Positions 17,297 to 25,315 of a stretch of DNA of 64,000 nucleotides are shown piece by piece. Source of the DNA: Arthrobacter sp. E3 (GTDB taxonomy: Bacteria; Actinomycetota; Actinomycetes; Actinomycetales; Micrococcaceae); assembly GCF_017353415.1 (NCBI RefSeq), contig NZ_JAFMPX010000001.1, positions 1-64,000 of the forward strand, given 5' to 3'. The notes beneath the pieces were generated by a model. It had not been told where the DNA came from. It searched no databases and saw nothing but the letters and a program-made list of their open reading frames with translations. The position numbers and the translations under genes are program-made. The first letter of the stretch is position 1, and each line of letters begins with the position of its first letter.

Positions 17297-17962
17297 TTAC
17301 GGGTTCAGTGCCTCGTCAATAGGCACGGTTCCGTCTGTGAACTCGATGGTGCGCATGATGGTGTCCGGCCGCTCCAAGACGGCCGCGGCGACCAACGCCA
17401 CGTTGGCCCGCGAGGTGTGCTGCGGGTCTGCCCCGTCCCGCTCAGTGGCTGGCGCAGGGTTGATCAGGCCAGTGGGGGCATCCAGGGTCAAACTGCCGGG
17501 GGCGAGGATGGTCCAGGCCAGCTGGCTCGCGCGCAGTTGCGCGTCCGCAGCCGCCTTCGCCTCAGCGTAGGCAAAGAAGCTGTTCTCCGGTGGAACACCG
17601 TGGTCAGGCCCTGCGCCGAGGTAGGAGATCATGACGTAGCGCTGCACACCGGCCGCCGCAGCGGCCTCCATCGAAGCGATTGCAGCGTCGCGGTCCACAG
17701 CGTAGGTGTGCTCGGGGCTTCCGCCGCCTGCTCCGGCTGACCAAATGATGGCGTCGTGCCGGGCGAATAGATCGGTGAGTTCGGCAACTGAGGAGGACAC
17801 GACGTCGTGCATCACCGGGGTGGCCCCGGCGGCCACCACCTCGTCAATGTGTCCTGCATTGCGGATCACGGCCGTCACCTCGGTCCCCGCCGCTTTCAGC
17901 AGCGGCGCCAGCAACAGCGCCACCTTCCCGTGTCCGCCAATGATCAAGACCTTCTTCAACAT
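17297..17962 (-). CDS. NAD(P)-binding atypical SDR (NmrA/YwnB-like)
   Basis: A 221-residue Rossmann protein. The N-terminal VLIIGGHGKVALLLAPLL carries the G-x-x-G-x-x-x nucleotide-binding loop of atypical short-chain dehydrogenases. The active-site region has YVMISYLGAG and FAYAEAKAAAD (Y and K spaced like Y-x3-K). Such proteins act as NAD(P)H sensors or small reductases; the substrate is not evident. It precedes the antiporter gene by 10 bases. ATG at 17962. Confidence 0.82.
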   Translation of the reverse strand: MLKKVLIIGGHGKVALLLAPLLKAAGTEVTAVIRNAGHIDEVVAAGATPVMHDVVSSSVAELTDLFARHDAIIWSAGAGGGSPEHTYAVDRDAAIASMEAAAAAGVQRYVMISYLGAGPDHGVPPENSFFAYAEAKAAADAQLRASQLAWTILAPGSLTLDAPTGLINPAPATERDGADPQHTSRANVALVAAAVLERPDTIMRTIEFTDGTVPIDEALNP

Positions 17963-18094
17963 CGTTGTTCCTTCCAGTGGAGATTGCCGCTTATAGGCAG
18001 CCTACGCCACTGTCTGCCTGAGAGGCCGGGACCCGGTATGTCAGTTGTCCACACGGAACGCCCTCTGCAGATCAGCCTGCGGGGCACAACAAAA

Positions 18095-18134
18095 AACCCG
18101 CAATCTCCGGCCCGAGGGGCGGAGATTGCGGGTT
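18095..18134 (-). terminator. Terminator after tRNA-Met
   Basis: On the minus strand a perfect 14-bp stem (aacccgcaatctcc and its complement) with a 12-base loop is followed by a T-rich tail. It lies 10 bases beyond the tRNA-Met gene and ends the tRNA-Thr/tRNA-Met transcript. Confidence 0.85.
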
Positions 18135-18144
18135 CTTCCTGCTG

Positions 18145-18218
18145 TAGCGGCACCGAGACTCGATCTCGGGACCTCACGATTATGAGTCGTGCGCTCTAAC
18201 CAACTGAGCTATGCCGCC
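18145..18218 (-). tRNA. tRNA-Met (CAT anticodon)
   Basis: A 74-base cloverleaf. The acceptor starts GGCGGCA and pairs with TGCCGCT (terminal G-U), the D arm is GCTCAGTTGGTTAGAGC, the anticodon arm CACGA-CT-CAT-AA-TCGTG, and the T arm CCGAG-ATCGAGT-CTCGG. The discriminator is A and CCA is not encoded. The D loop and G-start fit elongator Met; a CAT-read Ile tRNA cannot be excluded by eye. Confidence 0.93.
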
Positions 18219-18281
18219 ATAAATAAGAATGGCTCGTGCCACCCCGGACAAACCGTCTTGACACGAGCTTTCTCATTTGCG

Positions 18282-18353
18282 AGCCCCCCACCGGAATCGA
18301 TCCGGTGACCTCGTTCTTACCAAGAACGCGCTCTACCACTGAGCTAGGGGGGC
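18282..18353 (-). tRNA. tRNA-Thr (GGT anticodon)
   Basis: A 72-base cloverleaf with acceptor GCCCCCC/GGGGGGC, D arm GCTCAGTGGTAGAGC, anticodon arm CGTTC-TT-GGT-AA-GAACG and T arm ACCGG-ATCGATT-CCGGT. The discriminator is T and CCA is not encoded. It lies 63 bases upstream of tRNA-Met on the same strand. Confidence 0.95.
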
Positions 18354-18596
18354 AACGAGAAAATACTTTACCAGTGGTTTTGTCTTATGCGAAATCGGGG
18401 TTACTAGCAGCCAAAAAGTCCCGAATTCCCGCAGTATCTGGGCGCTTGTTCAGCCATTTTCTACCGGTACGCCTAATCCCTGCTGCGCTGTCCGGAGACG
18501 TCCATGGCACAATTCTGGCCACCACCAAGAATCTGAGTGAAAACGCCGCGCCGAAAGGTCCAAAAAGGCCATTTTTGAGAGGAAAGTCACAGCCTG

Positions 18597-19397
18597 CTAT
18601 GAACGTTGCCGGCCGAAGGGCCAGTAATCCGCGCTGAGAACCCCCTGGTCTGAAAAATCTGCGGGCTGTCCCTGCGGAAGTGTCCACGCCGGCCCATGCC
18701 CGGGCAGCAACCAGACCAGCTCCGGCCTTTCCATTTTCGCCGCAGCCTCCCGGATGCCGGCAGGATTAACATGAAACGGGGCGGGCAGCAGTTGGAGTCC
18801 TTCCCACGGGCTGATGGCGTGCCCACTGATCAGCACGTCCCCACACACCAGCAGGCAGGCATCCTTGCACAGGTAGGCCGTGTGGCCCGTGGTGTGCCCT
18901 CCGGTGTGCATTGCCTCCAACCCGCCGGGTACGGAGGCCAGCACTGCCTCGTCCAGAGGCTGGACCGCCTGCACTGCTACGTCACCCAGGCCACCGGCCG
19001 CCACGGCATGGGCCGCCCAAACTAGTACCCGCGGAGCCAATACACGCCAGCCCAGGTCCTTGACCGTGATCTGCTCCGAGATTTCACGGCGTATGTTGGC
19101 CAGTTCCAGCTCGTGGGCGTACACCGGCACGCCGTGGGCGGCCACCAGAGCGGCGGAACCAATATGGTCAGAATGACCGTGCGTGATGAGCAGCGCGGCA
19201 CAGTCGTCAAGGCTTCGGCCTACATGGGCCAACGACGCCAGCAACCGGTCCCAGTCTCCTGGGTAACCGGTGTCAATGAGCGTGAAACGCCGTGAATCGG
19301 GTTCTGTGAGGATCACCCAGTTGACGGCTGGCCCCTCAACGAAAAAAACGCCCGGCAGCACCTCAATGACAGCCCGCCCCACAGTCCACTTCACCAT
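18597..19397 (-). CDS. MBL-fold metallo-hydrolase
   Basis: A 266-residue metallo-beta-lactamase-fold hydrolase with an intact metal motif T-H73-G-H75-S-D77-H78, a later His in MHTGGHTTGHTAY and an Asp in LVCGDVLIS. These bind two zinc ions and activate water. The substrate is not evident; members include lactonases, glyoxalase II and other esterases. The ATG at 19397 was preferred to the GTG one codon upstream because GGAGG then has better spacing. The gene stands alone between the helicase terminator and the tRNA genes. Confidence 0.88.
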   Translation of the reverse strand: MVKWTVGRAVIEVLPGVFFVEGPAVNWVILTEPDSRRFTLIDTGYPGDWDRLLASLAHVGRSLDDCAALLITHGHSDHIGSAALVAAHGVPVYAHELELANIRREISEQITVKDLGWRVLAPRVLVWAAHAVAAGGLGDVAVQAVQPLDEAVLASVPGGLEAMHTGGHTTGHTAYLCKDACLLVCGDVLISGHAISPWEGLQLLPAPFHVNPAGIREAAAKMERPELVWLLPGHGPAWTLPQGQPADFSDQGVLSADYWPFGRQRS

Positions 19398-19479
19398 CAC
19401 GCCTCCTTTCTCGTATCCAGAGTTGTCGCATTCAGGCGCAGCGGCTGTAACACGGCCCGAACCCTCCCAAAAATGAAAA

Positions 19480-19520
19480 GCGAGGGGTGGCCCCGACCAT
19501 TGGCCGGACCCACCCCTCGC
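19480..19520 (-). terminator. Terminator of the RNA helicase gene
   Basis: An 11-bp outer stem (gcgaggggtgg and its complement) with a 19-base loop is followed on the minus strand by ttttcattttt. It starts 33 bases after the helicase stop. Confidence 0.85.
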
Positions 19521-19553
19521 GTCAAACAGTTACCTCAGGCTTGGTGCCCGGGG

Positions 19554-21521
19554 TTACCATTTGCCCTTGCTGTTGAAGTTCTGTCCACCTTCGTGGCGGG
19601 GACGGCGGTCGCCGCCACCGTGGCCGGCATGGCCTTGGGTGCGCTCGTTGCTGAAGCCGCGGTCGGCTCCACGGTCAGCACCACGGTCGCGATCGCCGCG
19701 GAAGCCGCCACGGTCGCCGTCGAACTTCTTCTTGAAACCACCCTGGCCGCGGTCGCCACGGTCTTCACGGCCCTTGTACGGAGCGGCAGTGCCGCCACCG
19801 CCGGCGGGACGGCGGCCCTTGTCCAACTCGAGGTTGATCAGCTCGCCGCTGATGCGGGTCTTGCTCAGGGCACGCCACTGGTCCTTGCTCAGCTCGGCAG
19901 GCAGTTCCACCAAGGTGTGGTCGGAGCGGATGTCGATGCCGCCGATTTGTGAGGAGGACAGGCCGCCTTCGTTGGCAATGGCACCAACGATGGAGCCGGG
20001 CATGACGCGCTGGCGGCGACCCACCGAAATACGGTAGGTGGCGTTGCCTTCGGTCAGGGTCCGGGTCGGGCCGCGGGAGCCGAAGCCGTCCTTGGCGCGA
20101 TCCTTCTTCTGGTATTCGGGAGCAGCTGGCAGGTCGTTGACCAGCATCGGCTGGCCGCCCTGGGCCATGACGGCCAAGGCTGCGGCAATTTCTGCGGCCG
20201 GAACGTCGTGTTCCTGCTCGTAGGATGCAATCAGGTCGCGGAACTTGGAGACGTCCTTGCTGGCAAGGGTCTCGGTGATCTTTTCAGCGAACTTGCCAAG
20301 GCGCAGGGTGTTGATGGTTTCTGCGGACGGCAGGTGCATCTGGTCCACCGGCTGGCGGGTGGCCTTTTCAATGGCGCGCAGCAGGTACTTCTCGCGCGGG
20401 GTCATGAAAAGGATCGCGTCGCCTGAGCGGCCGGCGCGGCCCGTGCGGCCAATGCGGTGCACGTAGGACTCGGTGTCATGCGGGATGTCGTAGTTGATCA
20501 CATGGGTGATGCGCTCCACGTCAAGACCACGGGCTGCAACGTCGGTGGCAACCAGGATGTCGATCTTGCCGGCGCGGAGGGCTTCAATGGTGCGCTCGCG
20601 CTGCTGCTGCGGGATGTCGCCGTTGATGGCGGCAGCCAGGAAGCCGCGTGAACGGAGCTTGTCGGCAAGGTCCTCGGTGGCCATCTTGGTGCGCACAAAC
20701 GCGATGACGCCTTCAAATTCTTCAACTTCAAGCACGCGGGTCAGTGCGTCCAGCTTGTGCGGGCCCATGACCTGCAGGTAGCGCTGGCGGGTGTTGGCTG
20801 CGGTGGTGGTCTTGGACTTCACCGTGACCTCGGCCGGGTTGTTCAGGTACTGCTTGGAGATGCGGCGGATCTGGCTGGGCATGGTGGCGGAGAACAGGGC
20901 AACCTGCTTCTCGGCCGGTGTCTTGGACAGGATCTGCTCAACGTCTTCGGCGAAGCCCATGCGCAGCATCTCGTCGGCTTCATCCAGCACCAGGTACTGC
21001 AGGTTCGACAGGTCCAAAGAGCCCTTGGAGAGGTGGTCGATGACGCGGCCGGGAGTACCGACAACAACCTGTGCACCACGACGCAAACCGGCCAGCTGGG
21101 GGCCGTAGGCCGATCCACCATAGACGGGGAGTACGGAGAAGTTGTCCATATGCTTGGCGTAGGAAGCGAATGCTTCAGCAACCTGCAGTGCCAATTCACG
21201 GGTCGGGGCCAAGACCAGGATCTGAGTGTCCTTGGTGGGACCGTTGAGGTCCATCAACTCAGCCATGCGGGACAGGGCGGGAACGGCGAATGCCGCGGTC
21301 TTGCCCGTTCCTGTCTGGGCCAGACCAACAACGTCGCGGCCTTCGAGCAGCAACGGGATGGTTGCTGCCTGGATGGGTGAGGGCTTCTCGTAGCCAACGT
21401 CGTCCAGGGCAGCCAGCACGCGGCCGTCGATGCCCATGTCGGCAAACGTCAATTCGTTTTCTTCCTCCGTGGCGGGGGAATTTTCAGTCAAGTTTTCGGG
21501 CATGGTGTTGAATGTCCTCAT
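19554..21521 (-). CDS. deaD: DEAD-box RNA helicase, DeaD/CsdA type
   Basis: A 655-residue ATP-dependent RNA helicase. In order it has the Q motif with Q51 (GYEKPSPIQAATIP), Walker A AQTGTGKT (68-75), PTRELALQ, TPGRV, the DEAD box in VLDEADEML, SATMP, ARGLDVERITHVINYD and YVHRIGRTGRAG. Next comes a DbpA-like RNA-binding domain (about 480-560), then a Gly/Arg/Asp-rich tail with RGGFRGDRDRGADR-type repeats that adds non-specific RNA affinity. Such proteins help ribosome assembly and mRNA decay, especially in the cold. The start at 21521 is uncertain; an ATG at 21503 with AGGA eleven bases upstream is an alternative. Confidence 0.95.
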   Translation of the reverse strand: MRTFNTMPENLTENSPATEEENELTFADMGIDGRVLAALDDVGYEKPSPIQAATIPLLLEGRDVVGLAQTGTGKTAAFAVPALSRMAELMDLNGPTKDTQILVLAPTRELALQVAEAFASYAKHMDNFSVLPVYGGSAYGPQLAGLRRGAQVVVGTPGRVIDHLSKGSLDLSNLQYLVLDEADEMLRMGFAEDVEQILSKTPAEKQVALFSATMPSQIRRISKQYLNNPAEVTVKSKTTTAANTRQRYLQVMGPHKLDALTRVLEVEEFEGVIAFVRTKMATEDLADKLRSRGFLAAAINGDIPQQQRERTIEALRAGKIDILVATDVAARGLDVERITHVINYDIPHDTESYVHRIGRTGRAGRSGDAILFMTPREKYLLRAIEKATRQPVDQMHLPSAETINTLRLGKFAEKITETLASKDVSKFRDLIASYEQEHDVPAAEIAAALAVMAQGGQPMLVNDLPAAPEYQKKDRAKDGFGSRGPTRTLTEGNATYRISVGRRQRVMPGSIVGAIANEGGLSSSQIGGIDIRSDHTLVELPAELSKDQWRALSKTRISGELINLELDKGRRPAGGGGTAAPYKGREDRGDRGQGGFKKKFDGDRGGFRGDRDRGADRGADRGFSNERTQGHAGHGGGDRRPRHEGGQNFNSKGKW

Positions 21522-21864
21522 TCATAGGGCCAGGCGGCGAAGTTGCCGCTTTGAACGAAATCCAGCCGCTACTCGGCATCCCGGGCAGGATCTCGCGCCA
21601 TGTGCGCGCCGTGGGTACGGCTGCCAGCATTGACCCAAGGCCAATGCTGCATGGCGTTTCTTTGCCGGCAATCCCCTATGAACGCTACTTGCCCGCCCAA
21701 AAAACTTGCGGGCCCCATACACTTCAGGCTCCTGCCTCAAAAATTGGGCAGAAAATAAAAGGAGATACCGGAGTGGGGGATGTTTAAATTGTAGGGCATC
21801 ACATGCCGTCGCGATACTTGGAGGGCCGCTGATGGCCCGTGAGTTTCCGCACATCGCCAAGAAA
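21522..21864 (-). other. Gene-free leader region upstream of deaD
   Basis: This 343-base stretch holds no credible gene. On the minus strand it would form a long 5' leader for the helicase. Two possible hairpins are visible: gcccgc...gcgggc around a T-run near 21697-21717, and a cattg/caatg stem near 21623-21650. Cold-induced deaD genes often have long leaders, so it may contain regulatory RNA, but no known class is recognised. Confidence 0.4.
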
Positions 21865-22527
21865 TTAGGCCGCGCGCGCCAGAATCTTCGGGAATCTGGC
21901 GTAAAAGTGCTTGGAGAGCTTCAACTCCCCGTCAGCTTCGAGGCGCTGCAATGTCAGCACATCCTCCACTGTGGGATCGCTGAAGAATTTCCCCACGGTG
22001 ATCCCGTGCTGCGGCACGTGTTCAACCACGACGGCGTCCCCCGCCGTGGCCTTACCGTGCTCCAACACCCTCAGGTAGGTGCCCGCACGTCCCGCCTGTG
22101 TAAACCGCTTGACCCACTGAGGCTCGTCCATACGCTCCGCGAACGTGGCACACGGAACGCGCGGTGACGTGACTTCCAGCAGTGCCTTGCCAATCCGCCA
22201 GCGAGTGCCAATCACAGCCTGACTGGTTTCCACGCCACTTGTTCGCAGGTTTTCACCAAAGAGTCCTGGCGTGATGGTGCGGCCCAACTCAGCGCTCCAG
22301 TAGTCGGCGTCCTCTTGGGAATAGGCGTAAACGGCCTGGTCAGGGCCGCCGTGATGTTCGATGTCGCCCTGCACATCACCGAACACGCCAAATTTGCGCA
22401 AACTGACGGCTCCGGCAACAGGACGCTTGTCGATGCCCGTGACCCCAAAGCCGGTGGCTGTGGTGATCAGCTGGTGAACCCGGCAAATGGCCAGAATCGA
22501 ACCACTCGGGTGTCTGGAGTCAGTCAT
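21865..22527 (-). CDS. MOSC domain-containing protein (YiiM-like)
   Basis: A 220-residue MOSC protein. The motif GDVQGDIEHHGGPDQAVYAY and the Cys in TSPRVPCATFAERM, the predicted molybdenum cofactor ligand, are both present; YiiM-type proteins reduce N-hydroxylated compounds or carry the cofactor. Upstream sequence is full-length for the stand-alone family (about 220 residues), and no MOSC_N domain is fused. ATG at 22527. It lies between the helicase and an exporter with no obvious operon partner. Confidence 0.9.
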   Translation of the reverse strand: MTDSRHPSGSILAICRVHQLITTATGFGVTGIDKRPVAGAVSLRKFGVFGDVQGDIEHHGGPDQAVYAYSQEDADYWSAELGRTITPGLFGENLRTSGVETSQAVIGTRWRIGKALLEVTSPRVPCATFAERMDEPQWVKRFTQAGRAGTYLRVLEHGKATAGDAVVVEHVPQHGITVGKFFSDPTVEDVLTLQRLEADGELKLSKHFYARFPKILARAA

Positions 22528-22632
22528 GGATTAACAATAAGGCAGGCAATGCGCCCCAACTGCCGGGCATACAGTCCGGCCCCGGGCCAACCCGGCGACA
22601 CCAGCGCAAGGCGGGACCCGGCGTCGTACTTC

Positions 22633-24108
22633 TCAGGCGCCAACCAAGACGGCGGGCGCGTCATCGTCAGCGACATCTGCCTCAGATGCCCAGCGCGGCA
22701 GGAAGGACGCCGCAATGGCCGCCAGCACCATCCCCGCGGCCATGATCCACATGGTGGAGGTGAAGCCGTCGATGAACACCCCCGGTTTGCTCGTGGCGCT
22801 GCTTGTGTCGAGGGCGTCGAAGAAGATGGTGCCGATGATGGCTACACCCAGGGCGCCGGCGAGCTGGCTGGTGGTGTTGAACAAGCCCGAGGCGGTGCCG
22901 GCCAGCTTGGTGGGGACTTCCGAGAGCACGAAGATGCCCACCGGAGCCACGACCATGCCGAACCCGGCGCCGCTCAGGGCAAGACCCGCCAACAGGTGCC
23001 ACGGGGTGACGGTGCCGCCAACTGCCTGCACGGTGAAGATCAGCACCACGAAACCGGCTGCGACCACCAGCGGGCCCAGCTGCAGCACCACGCGGCCAAT
23101 CTTGCGGGCCAGGATGGTTGCCGAGATGCCGGCCAGCACCGGGACCATGACGGAGAACGGAATCATGGTCAGCCCGGCCTTTAGGATCGGGTAGTCCAGG
23201 CCCAGCTGCAGGAACAGGGTCTGGATGAGGAAGAAGCCATTCATGGGGATGAAGAACAGGAACATCATGGCGATGCCGGCGGCGAACGCACGGCTCTTGA
23301 ACAAGGACACGGCCACCAACGGCTCGCCCCCGCGCTTTTCCTCGCGGCGCTGCAACAACACAAAACCTGCCAGCACCAGCACGCCGAGGACCATGGACAC
23401 ATACGTCCACAGCGGCCAGCCTTCTTCCCGGCCCATGGTCAGCGGGTACAGGATGGCCAGCATGCCCACGGCCAGAATCACGACGCCTGACAGGTCAAGT
23501 TTGTGCCGCACCGGCGCCTTGGATTCGGGGACGAACTTGATGGCACAAATCACGGCGAAGACACCCACCGGAATGTTGACGAAGAAAATGGTGCGCCAGC
23601 CCCAGCCAAAGAGGTTTGCGTCCGTCAAGACGGCGCCGATGATGGGTCCGGAGACTGCGGCGACGCCAGCCAGTGCCGAGAAGCCTGCCATCGCACCAGC
23701 TCTTTCCGAAGGCTTGTACATGACCTGCAGGCTGGAAAGCACCTGTGGGATCATGGCTGCGGAGGCAAACCCCTGCAAAGCGCGTGAAGCGATGAGCATT
23801 TCCGGGTTCATGGCCGCCCCGCAGAGCACCGAAGCCACGGTGAAGCCGACCAAGCCGATGATGAAGATCTTTTTGCGCCCGTAGATGTCGCCCAGGCGGG
23901 AGCCGGTGATCAGGCCAACGGCCAAAGCCAGCGTGTAGGAAGCCACCATCCACTGCAGTTCCGCGTTTTGGGCGCCGAGGGCACGTTCGATGTCAGGCAG
24001 GGCGACGTTGACGATGGTGGCGTCCAGCAACTCCATGAAAGAGGCCATGAACAGGCAGATCAAGGCAATGGAGCGGGCCTTGCCAACGGGTGGGGCGGTG
24101 GGTTTCAA
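22633..24108 (-). CDS. DHA2-family (14-TMS) MFS exporter
   Basis: A 491-residue drug:proton antiporter. Helix 1 ends in FMELLDATIVNVALPDIERA, motif A is GSRLGDIYGRKKIFIIG, and motif C-like Gly/Pro helix 5 is AAVSGPIIGAVL. About 14 hydrophobic segments fit. I chose a TTG start at 24108 because AGGAAG lies 7 bases upstream and the protein then begins just before helix 1. Starts at 24207 (ATG) or 24225 (GTG) would add about 35-40 Pro/Ala-rich residues without a good binding site. No adjacent regulator is visible. Confidence 0.88.
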   Translation of the reverse strand: MKPTAPPVGKARSIALICLFMASFMELLDATIVNVALPDIERALGAQNAELQWMVASYTLALAVGLITGSRLGDIYGRKKIFIIGLVGFTVASVLCGAAMNPEMLIASRALQGFASAAMIPQVLSSLQVMYKPSERAGAMAGFSALAGVAAVSGPIIGAVLTDANLFGWGWRTIFFVNIPVGVFAVICAIKFVPESKAPVRHKLDLSGVVILAVGMLAILYPLTMGREEGWPLWTYVSMVLGVLVLAGFVLLQRREEKRGGEPLVAVSLFKSRAFAAGIAMMFLFFIPMNGFFLIQTLFLQLGLDYPILKAGLTMIPFSVMVPVLAGISATILARKIGRVVLQLGPLVVAAGFVVLIFTVQAVGGTVTPWHLLAGLALSGAGFGMVVAPVGIFVLSEVPTKLAGTASGLFNTTSQLAGALGVAIIGTIFFDALDTSSATSKPGVFIDGFTSTMWIMAAGMVLAAIAASFLPRWASEADVADDDAPAVLVGA

Positions 24109-24382
24109 GTAGCTTCCTAGGGACAGTGGGACAAGTCTGGGAACTGCCGGCGGTGGCGCGTCCGGCGGCGAAAATTCTATGGATGGTGCGTTTTGCGCGC
24201 CTGGCATCCTTTGCGCCCCCAGCACCCGAATGGGCCAAGGCAGGGGCGTGTTTTGTCGTCGTCACAATTCTACTAATGAACGTAGGGCCCTGCGGAAGCA
24301 TCCCGGGTGCAATGCGTCACCAATTTGGCAGGGACGCCTGCCGTCCGAACCTGCAACGAGGGTCCGGCATTCAGGTTTCAAG

Positions 24383-24460
24383 ATGCGTGCAACCCACGAC
24401 GAGTGCAGCGCATGAGTGTACATGCGCACAACTTGCGGCGAGTGCAGCGCATACGTTGTC
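24383..24460. repeat. Two tandem 39-bp imperfect repeats
   Basis: Copies at 24383-24421 and 24422-24460 both start atgcg and share cgagtgcagcgcat; I count about 70-75 percent identity by eye. They lie immediately downstream of the SDR stop and upstream of the exporter. Confidence 0.6.
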
Positions 24461-24464
24461 CCCG

Positions 24465-25214
24465 CTATGCGGAGAAGCCGCCGTCGGCCTTGACCAGCTG
24501 GCCACTGACCCAGCGTCCGGCCGGTGAAAGCAGGAACGCCACCACCGGCGCCACGTCGGCGGGAGTGCCAAGCCGGCCACTGGGCTGCATTGCGGTCAGC
24601 TCGGCACGCACGGCGTCGTCCATCCATCCGGTGTCCACGGGTCCGGGGTTCAGCACGTTGGCGCTGATCTGCTGGCCACCCAATTCCCGTGCGGCCGCAA
24701 TGACAATCCGGTCCAGCGCACCCTTCGACGCGCCGTACGGAAGGTTGAACGCTGTGTGGTCACTTGTCAGCGCAACGATCGCGCCGCCGTCGTGCGTGGC
24801 TTGCCGGGCAAAGGCCGCAATCAGCTGCCAGTTCGCGCGTGTGTTGACGGCGAAGTGCCGCTCGAAGCTCTCCAGAGAGGTGTCGAGGATCGCTGAATTC
24901 ACTGACTCGCAATGCGAGAGCACCATCGCCTCCAACGGACCGGCTTCCGCGGCGATTTGGGTAAAAAGACGTTCGACGGCGGACGGGTAACCCAAGTCCG
25001 CCGGCATGGCCCACACCCGGGCGCCGGACGCAACGAGTTCGGCACTGAGCTCGGCAATATTGTGGGACATGGGCCCTCCGAACATGTGCTCGTCGTAAGG
25101 GTGCCAATAGTTCAGGACCAAGTCCCAACCCTCGGCGGCGAGGGTGCGGGCAATGCCAGCGCCAATGCCAACAGTGCGGCCCACGCCCGTGATCAAGGCT
25201 GTCTTTGCGTGCAT
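24465..25214 (-). CDS. SDR-family oxidoreductase
   Basis: A 249-residue classical short-chain dehydrogenase. The N-terminal TALITGVGRTVGIGAGIAR is a variant of the TGxxxGxG cofactor loop. The catalytic set is S in VALTSDHTAFNLPYGASKGA, with Y and K spaced Y-x3-K. The C-terminal ISANVLNPGPVDTGW helix-loop is typical. The variant loop (G-V-G-R-T-V-G-I-G) resembles SDRs near aminoglycoside or FabG-like enzymes; cofactor preference and substrate remain open. ATG at 25214. It is divergent from the amidohydrolase gene. Confidence 0.88.
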   Translation of the reverse strand: MHAKTALITGVGRTVGIGAGIARTLAAEGWDLVLNYWHPYDEHMFGGPMSHNIAELSAELVASGARVWAMPADLGYPSAVERLFTQIAAEAGPLEAMVLSHCESVNSAILDTSLESFERHFAVNTRANWQLIAAFARQATHDGGAIVALTSDHTAFNLPYGASKGALDRIVIAAARELGGQQISANVLNPGPVDTGWMDDAVRAELTAMQPSGRLGTPADVAPVVAFLLSPAGRWVSGQLVKADGGFSA

Positions 25215-25315
25215 GGTTCAAGACTATGCGGGGGAAGCCATGCCTGCTAGCGGCCTCTGGATGAATAAACGCGGTAGCTTGGAAGAGTTCCCCCGATGGC
25301 ACACGAAAGGCAGTC

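Noticed and set aside
18236-18637. An open frame on the plus strand running across the tRNA-Thr gene
   Set aside because: It overlaps a well-formed tRNA and has no coding features.
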